Positions 16,016-26,887 of a stretch of 64,000 nt of DNA are shown one piece after another. Under the pieces are notes generated by a model. The model saw only the letters and a program-made list of their open reading frames with translations, searched no databases and was not told where the DNA came from. How positions within the stretch are numbered: position 1 is the stretch's first letter; the number at the start of each line of letters is the position of its first letter. A program made the translations under genes and the position numbers. Origin of the DNA: Vibrio litoralis DSM 17657 (GTDB taxonomy: Bacteria; Pseudomonadota; Gammaproteobacteria; Enterobacterales; Vibrionaceae). The DNA lies in contig NZ_AUFZ01000016.1 of the NCBI RefSeq assembly GCF_000426765.1, positions 248,001-312,000 of the forward strand, in the 5' to 3' direction.

Positions 16016-17788
16016 ATGGCACATGATAAATATTTTAGGGAAGAGCTTACTTTTTTAAAAGAGCAAGGCAAAAATTTTACCGATATATATCCTCAATTAT
16101 CACGTTTCCTACATGGTCAAAATACTGATCCAGATGTTGAGCGATTATTAGAAGGATTTGCTTTTCTAACGGCGCGCTTACGTGAAAAAGTTGAAGATGA
16201 CTTTCCTGAATTTACGCATTCTATTATTAACATGCTTTGGCCTAATTACTTAAGGCCTATCCCTAGTATGTCTATCGTTAAATTTTGTCCTAAAAAGAAC
16301 TTAACTGATGGCCAAGTTATCTCTTCAGGTACGAGTATTAATAGCCGAGAGGTGAATGGTACGCAATGCCAATTTAAGACTTGTCGTGATTTCACTATTT
16401 ATCCAATGACAATAGAAAAAGTGGTTCCTCATCACACTCGTAAAGCGACGACGATCGAGCTTGATTTCCAACTTCAGGGAACGATGAGTTTAGGTGACAT
16501 TAACTTATCTAGTATTCGGTTTTTTCTAGGCTCGGATCAATATAGTTCTCAGATGATTTACTTATGGCTTAACCATTATATTGATTCCATTATAGTTGAA
16601 GCGAAAGGTGTAGACTTTAATATACCGTTAGAATCGTTGAGTTCAGTGGGTTTTTCTGATGATGATGGGTTACTTCCATATCCAAAGAATGCTTATTCTG
16701 GTTACCGGATATTGCAAGAATATCTAACTTTTCAAGATGCATTTTATTTCTTTGATTTAAATGACTTAGACAAAGCATTACCTAAAAATATTTTCGATGG
16801 CTTCAAGCTGAAAATTGCTTTTTCAAAAACCTTACCTGCTGATGTTCGAGTAACAAATGATCATTTTCAATTGTATTGCTCACCAGTTATTAATCTGTTC
16901 GAACACGATGCATACCCTATTGATTTAACCGGGAAATCCACAGAGTACAAAATCACGCCATCTAGTCGGCTTACTTCTCATTATGAAGTGTTTAGTGTCA
17001 ATGAGGTTTATGGCTGGTTGGAAACGAAAGAGGAAGCGCAAGGAAGAACCTGTGGGCAGCGAAGAAAATATTCAGCTTTTGAAAGCTTTCAGCATGAAAT
17101 TGAACGAACGAATCATCGTTCTGCAAATTACTATCGAGTAAGAGTTAGGGAGAGTCTTCGTAATGATGGCTTTGATAATTGGTTGTCTTTTGTTCGTAGC
17201 GATGAGCAGCAAGCCACTCAATATAATGAAACAGTATCAATAAAGCTGACTTGCACCAATAGATTATTACCTATTGAGTTAAGCATCGGGGATATTGATC
17301 AACCGACGGATACATCACCAATATTTGCGTCTTTTGAGAATATCACAATCCCCACACAGACATTAAGACCTGTGCTTGATGGGAGCTTACTTTGGACATT
17401 GATTTCAAATTTATCACTTAATTATCTGTCTTTATTATCTAAAGATGCGCTATGCAGTATTTTTCGAGCCTATGACTTTAAAGCTTTAGTTGATAGACAA
17501 GCAGAAAAGATAAGTCAGAGACGTTTAGATGGAATTGAAAAAATTGAATCAAATCCTATTGATAAAATTATACGAGGTCGATCAGTTCGAGGTTTAGAGT
17601 CGGTGCTGTATCTTAATCAAAATGCATTTTCTTCTGAAGGTGAACTGTACTTATTTGGAACAGTACTCAGTCGATTTTTTGCTTTATATGCAAGTATTAA
17701 TTCTTTTCATCAATTAACAGTAATTAATACGAACAATAATGAGAAATATACATGGAATTTACAGATAGGGATGCAACCACTGATTTAG
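16016..17788 (+). CDS. tssF: T6SS baseplate protein TssF
   Basis: A 590-residue baseplate wedge component. The TssF start is clear (KYFREELTFLKEQGKNFTDIYPQLSRFL...DPDVERLLEGFAFLTARLREKVEDDFPEFTHSIINMLWPNYLRPIPSM), as is the family's end region with GRSVRGLESVLYL and LYLFGTVLSRFFALYASINSFHQL. It starts 2 nt after tssE and overlaps tssG by 37 nt, so co-translation is likely. Confidence 0.97.
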   Translation: MAHDKYFREELTFLKEQGKNFTDIYPQLSRFLHGQNTDPDVERLLEGFAFLTARLREKVEDDFPEFTHSIINMLWPNYLRPIPSMSIVKFCPKKNLTDGQVISSGTSINSREVNGTQCQFKTCRDFTIYPMTIEKVVPHHTRKATTIELDFQLQGTMSLGDINLSSIRFFLGSDQYSSQMIYLWLNHYIDSIIVEAKGVDFNIPLESLSSVGFSDDDGLLPYPKNAYSGYRILQEYLTFQDAFYFFDLNDLDKALPKNIFDGFKLKIAFSKTLPADVRVTNDHFQLYCSPVINLFEHDAYPIDLTGKSTEYKITPSSRLTSHYEVFSVNEVYGWLETKEEAQGRTCGQRRKYSAFESFQHEIERTNHRSANYYRVRVRESLRNDGFDNWLSFVRSDEQQATQYNETVSIKLTCTNRLLPIELSIGDIDQPTDTSPIFASFENITIPTQTLRPVLDGSLLWTLISNLSLNYLSLLSKDALCSIFRAYDFKALVDRQAEKISQRRLDGIEKIESNPIDKIIRGRSVRGLESVLYLNQNAFSSEGELYLFGTVLSRFFALYASINSFHQLTVINTNNNEKYTWNLQIGMQPLI

Positions 17789-18750
17789 CTAAATTAGAGG
17801 TGCATCGATTATCAGAATCTGTGCATGACTTTAATTTTTATCAATTAATTGAGCTGGTTCATTTATTTGAAGGGAATATACCCGAAGAGAGTGATTGGGA
17901 AAGGGAATGTCGACTCTCTTTTTCTGGTAATCCTAGTTTGGGTTTTTCTCCTTCAGATATTACTAAATTAACCTATTTTTCCGATGGAAAGTTGAGTTTA
18001 GAGACTAACTTTCTTGGTTTGTCTGGCGGAGCATCACCACTTCCCGGTTATATATTGGAACAACTTGTGAATGAGGAACCTGGCGGACTTCGTAGACCAT
18101 TTTTTGATTTTTTTAATAATAGACTTGTAAGTTTATCTTATCGGCTTTGGCGAAAATATCGATATCACGTACGTTTTAGACCAGGTGCAGAAGATGAGTT
18201 TTCATCTCAAGTTTTTGCTTTAGTAGGCTTGTTTGATGTGTCTTTGCGAGGAGATACACCGATTAACTGGAGCAAGATGCTTTCTTATTCTGGATTATTA
18301 GCAAGCCGAAGCCGGTCACCTCAAGTTGTTGAAGGAATTATTGCACATTGCTTTGATTTATCGAAAGTTGAAATTAAAGAGTGGGATATACGTAATGTCA
18401 GAATTTCGAAAGAGCAAAGGGGATTTTTAGGAAAGAAAAATATGACCTTGGGGGTAGACACCGTATTAGGTAGCTTTATTGAAGATGCTAGTGGGAAATT
18501 CACGATTTGTATTTCTCATTTAACCAAAGAGAGATTTTCTGATTTTTTACCATCAGGAGAGAATTTTGAACCTTTAAGAAAGCTAATTGAATTCATCGTT
18601 CGAGATCAGCTTGCTTATGATATCGAACTGGTCATGGATGACGAGGCATTAAAAAAGATTAATAGCTCATCAGGTATGTCTTTGGGGTGGACCTCTTTCT
18701 TAGGTGAAAGTAATAGAAATGGCAGCGTGTTAATTCAAGGAAGGCAATAG
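17752..18750 (+). CDS. tssG: T6SS baseplate protein TssG
   Basis: A 332-residue TssG/ImpH-family protein. Motifs include FNFYQLIELVHLF, the FLGLSGGASPLPGYILE stretch and LLEQ-like FFDFFNNRLVSLSYRLWRKYRYHVRF. Near the end is the region leading to DYLPLGE-like DFLPSGENFEPLRKLIEFIVRDQLAYDIEL. It forms the wedge core with TssF and TssE. The start inside the tssF end is the only one that keeps the conserved N-terminus. Confidence 0.95.
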   Translation: MEFTDRDATTDLAKLEVHRLSESVHDFNFYQLIELVHLFEGNIPEESDWERECRLSFSGNPSLGFSPSDITKLTYFSDGKLSLETNFLGLSGGASPLPGYILEQLVNEEPGGLRRPFFDFFNNRLVSLSYRLWRKYRYHVRFRPGAEDEFSSQVFALVGLFDVSLRGDTPINWSKMLSYSGLLASRSRSPQVVEGIIAHCFDLSKVEIKEWDIRNVRISKEQRGFLGKKNMTLGVDTVLGSFIEDASGKFTICISHLTKERFSDFLPSGENFEPLRKLIEFIVRDQLAYDIELVMDDEALKKINSSSGMSLGWTSFLGESNRNGSVLIQGRQ

Positions 18751-18751
18751 T

Positions 18752-20170
18752 ATGACTTTAGGAAGTAACAAATTATTTTTAACCGTTTCTAATGTGAAAA
18801 TATTACAACCAGGTTTGAATCCTAGCCATACCTTTGATGCTGACGGTGGCATTGTTGGCTCGAGTAATAGCTCTGTTTGGACTCTATATGATGATGAAAA
18901 TAATATTTATGAAAATCATTTTGAAATTTTCAACATCGATAACGCTTATTGCGTAAGAGACTTATGCGGGCATACCTATATTAATGATTCCGATATGCCA
19001 TTAGGTTCAGATAATGAAGCTAGATTACAGCATAAAGACGCGTTAAGGGTTGGAGATTATTATATTCGAGTCAAATTAACGGAAGATGATGAATTGTCGG
19101 ATAGTCATTCATTGGAAGAGTTTATTAATAAAAGTAGAAATATATTATTAGAAGATGAAGTGTTCATGGATGTTAGTCCCAATAGTGAACAAGTAAAACG
19201 TGATGATAAGAAAACACTTGATCCTATTAAAGAGCTAGATAGAGAAAAGAATACTAGTAACGAATCTGATGATCATGCTGGTAATGACTTGGAAGCTTTA
19301 ATTAATAAAAATGAAACCAAAAACGAATACGTATTTACACCTCAATCGGATAGTGAGTTTGAACTGACGTCTTCAATGAGATTGAAAAAAATATTGGGTT
19401 TTGGTCGAAGGAAAAAAACGGATTTGAATTCAGAAAATTATATTGATGGAAAGAGTGACCCTATTTTAGACAACCCGAAAAATATTGAGAGCTTTAATAT
19501 GGATGAGAATAACCTGGAAATTTTAGAGCAAGAGTTAGCTCAAACTTCGCTGCAGGATAAAAGCGTTGAAGTGAATAGTCATTTAGTGATGGGACCATTG
19601 CTAAGTGGGTTAGAAGTTCAAGTGGGTAATAGCTATGGAATTGAAGATGTCCATAAATTGGGAGAAGAGCTTGGTGAAAGCCTAAAGGCATGTATTCAGG
19701 GCATCTTGAATATTCATAGCCAAGTAGAAAATGGGCGTTTTGGTGTGATTAACCGTAACTTGCAGCCTATTGAGGATAACCCGTTAAGGCTTGGTCTCAA
19801 TTATACAGAAACGATGAGAACCCTGTTCGATAATAAGAAAAGCATGGTGCATTTATCTCCTCCTGCCGCGATTGAAGAAAGTCTTCACAATATTCGCAAT
19901 CATAATCAAGCCATGCAAGAAGCAACTTCAGAAGCGCTGCAGCATATTTTAATGGCCTTTTCTCCAGAAATATTACTTAAACGTTTTAATAGTTATAAAC
20001 GCACAAGTGATACCGATAACAATGATCCCGAATCTTGGGCATGGAATATGTATCAGAATTATTTTTCAGAGCTAACCTCAAACCGCCAACGAGGCTTTGA
20101 TAAGTTATTCTGGGAAATATTTGAACAATCTTATGATCGCCGGATCCGAGAGATGCAATTGGAGAAATAA
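18752..20170 (+). CDS. tagH: T6SS FHA-domain protein TagH
   Basis: A 472-residue T6SS accessory protein. Residues 1-110 form a forkhead-associated domain (TFDADGGIVGSSNSSVWTL, NIDNAYCVRDLCGHTYIND, ALRVGDYYIRV). Residues about 115-280 are acidic and low in complexity. Residues about 285-472 form the conserved C-terminal domain of T6SS FHA proteins (LVMGPLLSGLEVQVG, RQRGFDKLFWEIFEQSYDRRIREMQLEK). FHA domains bind phosphothreonine, but no PpkA kinase or PppA phosphatase is encoded in this cluster, so the partner is unclear. It corresponds to VCA0112 in V. cholerae order. Confidence 0.92.
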   Translation: MTLGSNKLFLTVSNVKILQPGLNPSHTFDADGGIVGSSNSSVWTLYDDENNIYENHFEIFNIDNAYCVRDLCGHTYINDSDMPLGSDNEARLQHKDALRVGDYYIRVKLTEDDELSDSHSLEEFINKSRNILLEDEVFMDVSPNSEQVKRDDKKTLDPIKELDREKNTSNESDDHAGNDLEALINKNETKNEYVFTPQSDSEFELTSSMRLKKILGFGRRKKTDLNSENYIDGKSDPILDNPKNIESFNMDENNLEILEQELAQTSLQDKSVEVNSHLVMGPLLSGLEVQVGNSYGIEDVHKLGEELGESLKACIQGILNIHSQVENGRFGVINRNLQPIEDNPLRLGLNYTETMRTLFDNKKSMVHLSPPAAIEESLHNIRNHNQAMQEATSEALQHILMAFSPEILLKRFNSYKRTSDTDNNDPESWAWNMYQNYFSELTSNRQRGFDKLFWEIFEQSYDRRIREMQLEK

Positions 20171-20172
20171 GC

Positions 20173-20643
20173 ATGAAGTTTATTCTTTCCGCGCTAATCA
20201 TGTTGGTCTTTTTATCAGGATGTAGCTCTGATCCAAAACCAGAGCCAGAGCCGACAAAAATCACCATTAGCATGTTTGCAGATCATGGCGTAAACCCAAA
20301 TGTAGAAGGGGTTGCATCTCCTGTTGAGATACAAGTCTTCGAGCTTGTTGATGATTCAATGTTGTTATCAACGGATTATCATCAAATACGAGACGACTTT
20401 AAAAAAGCGCTTAGAAGTAATTTTGTCAAAAGCTATGACTACGCTTTAACGCCTGGCCAATTTAAATTTATAAGTAATTTTGAAATTAGTGATGAGACTA
20501 ATTATATCGGCGTGGTTGTCCATTTTTCAGACCCCGATAATAGTGAATGGAAAAAAACAGTAAAAATCTTAAATAAAGATCACTTATATCATTTACTGGT
20601 TTATTTCCGCGACTACGAAGTCATCTTAGAAAAGGTAGAGTAA
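20173..20643 (+). CDS. tssJ: T6SS outer-membrane lipoprotein TssJ
   Basis: A 156-residue lipoprotein. The signal peptide MKFILSALIMLVFLSGC carries a lipobox LSGC with the modified Cys at 17. A proline-rich linker (DPKPEPEPEPT) and a transthyretin-like beta domain follow (ITISMFADHGVNPNVEGVASPVEIQVFEL). TssJ anchors the TssJLM trans-envelope complex in the outer membrane and contacts the periplasmic end of TssM. It starts 2 nt after tagH. Confidence 0.95.
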   Translation: MKFILSALIMLVFLSGCSSDPKPEPEPTKITISMFADHGVNPNVEGVASPVEIQVFELVDDSMLLSTDYHQIRDDFKKALRSNFVKSYDYALTPGQFKFISNFEISDETNYIGVVVHFSDPDNSEWKKTVKILNKDHLYHLLVYFRDYEVILEKVE

Positions 20644-20646
20644 TTC

Positions 20647-21981
20647 ATGTTTACACGTAACCGTGTTATTTGGAGTGAAGGGCTTTTTATGAAGCCTCAA
20701 CACTTTCAGCAACAGCAACGTAATCTTGAGTATTATGCGGATGAACGCTCAAAGGCTGTGAGCCCATACTTATACGGGGTAACAGAGTTATCTCTTAATC
20801 CTGAGTATTTAGCATTTGGTCGAATCGCAATAGAGAGAGCGGTTGGCATTATGCCGGATGGCTCAATATTTTGTATTCCACAGGAAGACTTGTTACCTGA
20901 TCCTCTTGATATTGAAGATGCCAGCTTAGCGAACCAAATCATTTATTTAGCGATCCCTTTACGCAGTGACTCTTTGTTAGAAGTTGATTGGCCAGAAGAA
21001 AAAGGCACAGGACGTTATCAACAGAGAATTCAAGAGCAGCGCGATATTCATTCAATACAGGGGAGCTCAACGCCCGTTAGTGTTGCACCGCTTAAAATTC
21101 AATTGATGCTAGAAAAGGAAGACAGAACCTCTTATGCATCAATGGCGATCGCTAGAATTCGAGAAAAAAGACCAGATGGCAGCATTATGCTCGATGAAAG
21201 TTTTATTCCTTGTCATACCAACGTGCTCTGTCATGCAGGTTTACATCGTGTGGTAGGTGAAATTGCAGGGCTTATACGTGAAAGGGCTAAAAATATTGCT
21301 CAGCAAATCTCATCGCCGACACAGGGTGGTGTGGCAGATGTGTCTGATTTCATGCTATTGCAGGCGTTAAATAAAATTCAGCCACAGTTACAGCATTTAT
21401 CTAAATTAAGAGGTTTGCATCCTGAACGATTATTTGAATGTTTAAGCTCAATTGCCGGGGAATTAGCAACGTTTACCAACGAAAGCCGATTACCACCTTC
21501 AATATCAGCTTATAACCACGATAATCCAGCAGAATCGTTTTGGCCTGTTGTGCACCATTTGCGTCAGAGTTTAAGCATTGTGCTTGAGCCAAGAGCAGTT
21601 TCAATACAATTGCATAAGCGACAATACGGTTTGATGGTTGCGCCAGTACAAGATCCTCAATTAATTGAAGAGGCCGAATTTATTATTGCGGTGAAGGCGA
21701 AGATGCCGGTTGATGAGTTACGCCGTTTATTTATTCAGCAAACGAAAGTGTCCTCAGTTGAAAAAATACGAGAGCTGATTTCTCTTCAATTACCTGGTGT
21801 TCCTCTTAACCCATTACCGGTTGCTCCGCGTCAATTACCGTATCACGCCGGTTATACCTACTATCAGCTTGATAAGACCAGTCTTACATGGGAAAGCTTA
21901 CAGCATTCAACAGGATTTGCATTTCATGTAGCAGGGGCATTTGAAGATCTTGACCTGCAATTTTGGGCAATTAGGAGCTAA
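20647..21981 (+). CDS. tssK: T6SS baseplate protein TssK
   Basis: A 444-residue TssK. The start VIWSEGLFMKPQHFQQQQRNLEYYADERS is the family signature, and the C-terminal domain (PVAPRQLPYHAGYTYYQLDKTSLTWE) that binds TssL/TssM is complete. TssK is a trimer linking baseplate wedges to the membrane complex. It is separated from tssJ by 3 nt and overlaps tssL by 1 nt (TAATG). Confidence 0.97.
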   Translation: MFTRNRVIWSEGLFMKPQHFQQQQRNLEYYADERSKAVSPYLYGVTELSLNPEYLAFGRIAIERAVGIMPDGSIFCIPQEDLLPDPLDIEDASLANQIIYLAIPLRSDSLLEVDWPEEKGTGRYQQRIQEQRDIHSIQGSSTPVSVAPLKIQLMLEKEDRTSYASMAIARIREKRPDGSIMLDESFIPCHTNVLCHAGLHRVVGEIAGLIRERAKNIAQQISSPTQGGVADVSDFMLLQALNKIQPQLQHLSKLRGLHPERLFECLSSIAGELATFTNESRLPPSISAYNHDNPAESFWPVVHHLRQSLSIVLEPRAVSIQLHKRQYGLMVAPVQDPQLIEEAEFIIAVKAKMPVDELRRLFIQQTKVSSVEKIRELISLQLPGVPLNPLPVAPRQLPYHAGYTYYQLDKTSLTWESLQHSTGFAFHVAGAFEDLDLQFWAIRS

Positions 21982-22757
21982 TGATGAAAACCAATACCAC
22001 CAATGTTGCAGTGGATGAATTGCTGTATGAGGGAAGTGAGAATATAGACCGGGATCAAGACTTTTGGTTTCCTTTACGTGGTGATAATCCAAATTTATTG
22101 ATTGATGTTGCCACACCATTATTTGGTTTAGCTCTCAGAGTAAAGCAGCTCTCGGAATGCGCGTCTATTGCCAACATTTACCACCAAGTGGTTAAAGAAG
22201 TGACGGCGATTGAAATGGAGTTATCTGAAAACGGTTATGAGCATTCGGTCATTATGGCTTACCGATATGTATTGTGCGCTTTTCTTGATGAGTCGGTGAT
22301 GGGCACATCATGGGGAGCAAAAAGTATTTGGGCGCAACATTCACTGCTTTCTCGTTTTCATGATGAAACATGGGGTGGGGAGAAGGTTTTTTCTATTCTG
22401 ACTCGTTTAGAAAATGATCCTGTGAGATACAAAGATCTTTTGGAATTTATTTTCCACTGCTTGAACTTGGGTTTTGAAGGCAAGTACAAGGTCATTTCAA
22501 ATGGCTTTGCTGAGCGAGAAAGGGTGATTATTAAGCTACATGAGTTATTAAAATCGCTCAACGATTCAGAGCCGAGCTCTCTTTCTAAAGCAACAGAGCA
22601 TGTTGTTCACTCTAAATATAAATTAGGCCGACAGATTCCAGTTTGGTCTGTTTTTGCAATGTTTCTTCTAGGCTTGTGCGTTGTTTTTTCTGGGTATTTA
22701 TACGTACTAAATAATAAGTCTGCCGATGTGTTAACCCAATTGAATCAGTTACTTTAA
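21981..22757 (+). CDS. tssL: T6SS membrane complex protein TssL (DotU-like)
   Basis: A 258-residue DotU-family protein: a cytoplasmic helical domain (residues about 30-200, with YVLCAFLDESVMGTSWG and WAQHSLLSRFHDETWGGEKVF) and one C-terminal membrane segment (VWSVFAMFLLGLCVVFSGYLYVL, about 221-243). There is no OmpA-like peptidoglycan-binding domain, so cell-wall anchoring must come from another protein, as in other short TssL forms. ATG at 21981 or the adjacent ATG at 21984 may be used. Confidence 0.95.
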   Translation: MMKTNTTNVAVDELLYEGSENIDRDQDFWFPLRGDNPNLLIDVATPLFGLALRVKQLSECASIANIYHQVVKEVTAIEMELSENGYEHSVIMAYRYVLCAFLDESVMGTSWGAKSIWAQHSLLSRFHDETWGGEKVFSILTRLENDPVRYKDLLEFIFHCLNLGFEGKYKVISNGFAERERVIIKLHELLKSLNDSEPSSLSKATEHVVHSKYKLGRQIPVWSVFAMFLLGLCVVFSGYLYVLNNKSADVLTQLNQLL

Positions 22758-22767
22758 AGGTATGATT

Positions 22768-25368
22768 ATGCTCCGAATTGAATTATCAACGCTCATTTCT
22801 AAGTTAAATGAACAAACTAAATTTGCTTTAGAACAGGCTGCTTCTTTATGTATTGAAAAGCAAAGCTCTGAAATTACGATCGAGCACCTTTTTAATGTTT
22901 TACTTGATAACCCTATTTCTGATTTACGAGTGATTTTAAAGCAAGCCAATATTGATACTTTATCTTTAAAAGAAAAGCTCAGTGTAAGCTATCACACGGA
23001 AAGTGGACTAGATACTTACCCTGCCTTTTCACCTCTTTTAGTAGAATTACTACAAGAAGCTTGGCTACTTTCTACTACTGAGTTAAATCAGCATCAATTA
23101 CGCTCTGGTGCGATATTTTTAGCCGCGCTTTTACGTAAAGACCGATACCTAGCACTGAATATTATTCCTGTGTTTGAAGCGATTAATCGAGAGACCTTAA
23201 AAAAAGATTTCGATGTACTTTTAGTTAATTCGGGTGAGACGGACGTTGTTTCACCGCAATCAGGTAATGCATCATCGGTCACTTCATCCACTTCGGATTA
23301 TTTATCTCGATATTGTAAAAATGTCTCTGAATCCGCTCGTAATGGTGAGTTGGATCCGGTGCTATGCCGCGATGAAGAGCTTAATTTGATGATTGATATT
23401 CTATGCCGACGTCGCAAAAACAACCCTATCGTGGTTGGCGATGCTGGGGTAGGTAAAAGTGCCATTATTGAAGGGATGGCATTGCGAATTGTTAGTGGTC
23501 AAGTCCCCGAACAGTTAAAAAATGTCGATCTCTGGTCTTTGGATTTAGGCTTATTGCAAGCAGGCGCTTCGGTTAAAGGTGAGTTTGAAAAGCGTCTTCA
23601 AGGCGTGATTGAAGATGTGAAAACGTCGAGTAAGCCTATTATCATTTTTATTGATGAAGCACACACTTTGATTGGTTCGGGTAATCAAGAAGGGGGAAGT
23701 GACGCGGCTAACCTACTAAAACCCGCGCTTGCTCGTGGTGAGCTCAGTGCTATTGCTGCGACGACATGGAAAGAATATAAAAAGTACTTTGAAAAAGATC
23801 CTGCCTTAACTCGACGTTTTCAATTGGTTAAGTTGGATGAGCCTACCATTGAGCAAGCGGTTGATATTTTACGCGGATTAAACTCGGTTTACGAAAAGTC
23901 GCATCAAGTATTAATTACTGATGACGCATTAAAAGCGGCAGCTGAGTTATCTGCTCGGTATATTTCGGGTCGTCAGCTGCCAGATAAAGCAATTGATGTG
24001 TTAGATACCGCATGTGCTCGAATTGCGATTAACTTAGCGGTTCCACCGAAACGCATTTCTGCTCTTGCCACGCTTGCTCATCAAAGACAGCTTGAAATTG
24101 AAATGATTGAGCGTTCCATTTATTTAGGCCAAGAGCCAAATCAAGATCGCCTTGATGAGCTTCTAACGCAACAAGAATTTGAAAATGCTGAGAAAAGCGA
24201 ATTAGAGGATAAATGGCAGACTCAGCAGGAATTAGTTAATGACATTTTATCATTACGCTCACAGCTTATTTCTTCAGAAGAGTTACCTGCTGAAGAATTG
24301 CTCGAGTTAAAAGCAAGCCTTAATCAAAAATACCAGCAGTTAGATCTTATTGAGCATGATGACCGTTTAGTTCATCCACATGTTACGGCTCAACAAGTTG
24401 CAGAAGTAGTCGCTGACTGGACGGGTGTTCCTGTTAACCAAATGGATTCAGATGAGCTGTATAAAATTACTCACCTTGTCGATATTTTGGGAGAAACCAT
24501 TAAAGGCCAAGATACCGCGATTAAGCAGATACATAAGCATTTACTCACTGCTCGAGCAGATTTAAGACGAGCAGGACGTCCGAAAGGCGCTTTCTTACTT
24601 ATTGGCCCTAGTGGTGTAGGTAAAACAGAAACCGTGGTTCAACTTGCGGAGCAACTTTATGGTGGAAAGCAATTTTTAACCACCATTAACATGTCTGAAT
24701 ACCAAGAGAAACATACCGTATCACGCTTAATTGGTTCTCCCCCAGGTTATGTAGGCTACGGTGAAGGCGGGATTTTAACCGAATCAATTCGTAAGATGCC
24801 GTATTCAGTTGTGCTACTCGATGAAGTCGAAAAAGCGCATCCAGAGGTGCTAAATATCTTCTATCAAGCTTTTGATAAAGGTGAACTAGCCGATGGCGAA
24901 GGGCGCTTAATTGACTGTCAGAATGTGGTGTTTTTTCTAACCTCAAACTTAGGTTATCAAATGATTGTCGACTATGCCGAGCATCCAGAAGAGTTAGAGC
25001 AGAAGCTATACCCTGAGCTTGCTGCATTCTTTAAACCTGCACTATTGGCAAGAATGGAGACTATTCCATACCTGCCTTTATCTCGAACGGTTTTGTCTGA
25101 AATCATTAAAGGTAAATTATCTCGTTTAGAAAACTTATTTAAGCAACGTTATGGGGCGAAAGTCACGATTGCGGATGAGTTGTTTGATGAGATATTAAAT
25201 CGTGCTAACCGTTCAGAAAATGGTGCGCGTATGTTAGAGGCAATCATTGATGGTCAGTTATTACCACCCATCTCATTAGCGTTGTTAAATAAATTAGTCG
25301 ACAAAGAATCTATCTCTCATGTTTCGATGTCAGTACAAGATGGCGAGTTTATTGGTGAGGTTGAATAA
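22768..25368 (+). CDS. tssH: T6SS sheath-recycling ATPase ClpV (TssH)
   Basis: An 866-residue class I Clp/Hsp100 ATPase. The N-domain (1-150) binds contracted sheath, AAA-1 has Walker A GDAGVGKS at about 224-231, then a short middle coil (about 430-540), and AAA-2 has Walker A GPSGVGKT near 612 with [10 protein letters not shown] following. ATG 22768 is preferred over 22762, because AAAGG then has a 7-nt spacing. ClpV unfolds VipB/TssC in contracted sheaths for reuse. Confidence 0.96.
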   Translation: MLRIELSTLISKLNEQTKFALEQAASLCIEKQSSEITIEHLFNVLLDNPISDLRVILKQANIDTLSLKEKLSVSYHTESGLDTYPAFSPLLVELLQEAWLLSTTELNQHQLRSGAIFLAALLRKDRYLALNIIPVFEAINRETLKKDFDVLLVNSGETDVVSPQSGNASSVTSSTSDYLSRYCKNVSESARNGELDPVLCRDEELNLMIDILCRRRKNNPIVVGDAGVGKSAIIEGMALRIVSGQVPEQLKNVDLWSLDLGLLQAGASVKGEFEKRLQGVIEDVKTSSKPIIIFIDEAHTLIGSGNQEGGSDAANLLKPALARGELSAIAATTWKEYKKYFEKDPALTRRFQLVKLDEPTIEQAVDILRGLNSVYEKSHQVLITDDALKAAAELSARYISGRQLPDKAIDVLDTACARIAINLAVPPKRISALATLAHQRQLEIEMIERSIYLGQEPNQDRLDELLTQQEFENAEKSELEDKWQTQQELVNDILSLRSQLISSEELPAEELLELKASLNQKYQQLDLIEHDDRLVHPHVTAQQVAEVVADWTGVPVNQMDSDELYKITHLVDILGETIKGQDTAIKQIHKHLLTARADLRRAGRPKGAFLLIGPSGVGKTETVVQLAEQLYGGKQFLTTINMSEYQEKHTVSRLIGSPPGYVGYGEGGILTESIRKMPYSVVLLDEVEKAHPEVLNIFYQAFDKGELADGEGRLIDCQNVVFFLTSNLGYQMIVDYAEHPEELEQKLYPELAAFFKPALLARMETIPYLPLSRTVLSEIIKGKLSRLENLFKQRYGAKVTIADELFDEILNRANRSENGARMLEAIIDGQLLPPISLALLNKLVDKESISHVSMSVQDGEFIGEVE

Positions 25369-25369
25369 G

Positions 25370-26887
25370 ATGAACTCATGGTTAATCTCTATAACAGAAT
25401 TAATGAAGTTGAGAGATGCTAAGACGCTATCGAATACTTTTATTAATTCATTAACAAAAACGTTGAATATAGCCAAGTGTTTAACGGTTGAATTAAGCGA
25501 CAGTAGTAGAGAGTTGATTTATCAAAGTGAGGATAATGATATTTTTAGCTGGTCGGCTGTGGATTTTGATGTCCCTTTTTCTCATGTGTTGCAAGAAGGT
25601 AAGTATAAGCTTATACCTCAATCAGATCTTGTTTACTGGCAAGACAATCAATACTTTAAAATATTGACATCATCATTAGGTAATGGAGAGGCATGTTTAA
25701 TTTACCCTTTACCATGCGCCAAAGAATCAAGTCCTTCTTTATTAGTAATATTTGGTGATGAAAATAAGCTAGAGCAAGTAGCAGTAGCGCCTGAATTCAA
25801 ATTGTATATTGAAGCATATGCAACGCAATGGGAGCTATTGAAAGATCTAAAAAAAGTAGGCTTAGAAAAAGAAAGTTTATCTGAAACATTGACGACAGAA
25901 AGGAAGGTGAATCAGCGGGGGCAAAAATTAATGAGTTTGTCTAAGACGTTGATTGGTAATTCTTCGGCAATGTTAGATGCAAAAAAGAAAATCGTAGTAG
26001 CAGCTGAATCACCTCTGTCGGTTATGATCCATGGTGAAACGGGGACGGGAAAGGAAGTTGCTGCAAAAGCAATCCACCAGATATCCGATTATAACAAAGG
26101 GCAATTTGTCGCGATTAATTGTTCCGCCATACCTGAAAATTTATTGGAAAGTGAGTTATTTGGTTATGAAAAAGGGGCATTTTCTGGTGCTAATTCTTAC
26201 CATGCAGGCTTGATTGAGCAGGCAGATGGTGGTTCATTATTTCTTGATGAAATTGGTGATATGCCAACGCATCTCCAATCTAAATTGTTACGTGTACTTG
26301 AGACAAAAAGCTTTCGTCCCCTTGGGGGAAAGAAAGAACTAATATCAAATTTTAGGTTGATTTCTGCAACCCATATAAATTTAAAAGAGAAAGTTAAATC
26401 AAAGGAATTTCGTCCAGATTTATATTATCGATTAATGCAGTGTCCGGTATTACTTCCAGCGTTAAAGGATAGAAAAGAAGATCTCGAGTTATTGAGTGAG
26501 TATTTTATTGAGCAATATAATGAAAGCTATCAAAGGGATGTTGGGTTCTTGACGAAGCAGTCTTTGGAGTATCTAAAAAAATTAGATTTTCCAGGTAATG
26601 TTAGAGAGTTAAAAAGCATGATTGAATTATCTTGCTCTCAAGTCGAGGACGGACAGCCAATTTCGTTATCTTATATTTCAGACAACTCAAATGCATTGTC
26701 GTTATTCGATTTTAACGAAGGTGTTAATCATATTGGTAATTTAACAGAGCTCCTTGGTGAGTTTGAATTTAATGTTATCCAAGAGCGATTAAATAAACAC
26801 TCAGGGAATAAAACGAAAGCTGCAAAAAGTTTAGGGATACCTCTTAGAACTCTGACTTATAAATGCCAGAAACTGGAGATTTCTTGA
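25370..26887 (+). CDS. vasH: Sigma54-dependent activator VasH
   Basis: A 505-residue bacterial enhancer-binding protein. The N-terminal 170 residues look like a GAF-type sensory domain. The AAA+ domain has Walker A GETGTGKE near 221 and the sigma54-contact loop near 268, here GAFSGA in place of the usual GAFTGA. The C-terminus is a Fis-type HTH (SGNKTKAAKSLGIPLRTLTYKC). It starts 1 nt after clpV (GAATAAGATG). VasH of V. cholerae activates RpoN-dependent hcp/vgrG operons, so the same is expected here for genes outside the window. Confidence 0.94.
   Translation: MNSWLISITELMKLRDAKTLSNTFINSLTKTLNIAKCLTVELSDSSRELIYQSEDNDIFSWSAVDFDVPFSHVLQEGKYKLIPQSDLVYWQDNQYFKILTSSLGNGEACLIYPLPCAKESSPSLLVIFGDENKLEQVAVAPEFKLYIEAYATQWELLKDLKKVGLEKESLSETLTTERKVNQRGQKLMSLSKTLIGNSSAMLDAKKKIVVAAESPLSVMIHGETGTGKEVAAKAIHQISDYNKGQFVAINCSAIPENLLESELFGYEKGAFSGANSYHAGLIEQADGGSLFLDEIGDMPTHLQSKLLRVLETKSFRPLGGKKELISNFRLISATHINLKEKVKSKEFRPDLYYRLMQCPVLLPALKDRKEDLELLSEYFIEQYNESYQRDVGFLTKQSLEYLKKLDFPGNVRELKSMIELSCSQVEDGQPISLSYISDNSNALSLFDFNEGVNHIGNLTELLGEFEFNVIQERLNKHSGNKTKAAKSLGIPLRTLTYKCQKLEIS

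Noticed and set aside
24686..25027. 113-codon minus-strand frame within clpV
   Set aside because: It is antisense to the conserved AAA-2 domain of ClpV, with no start signal or domain.
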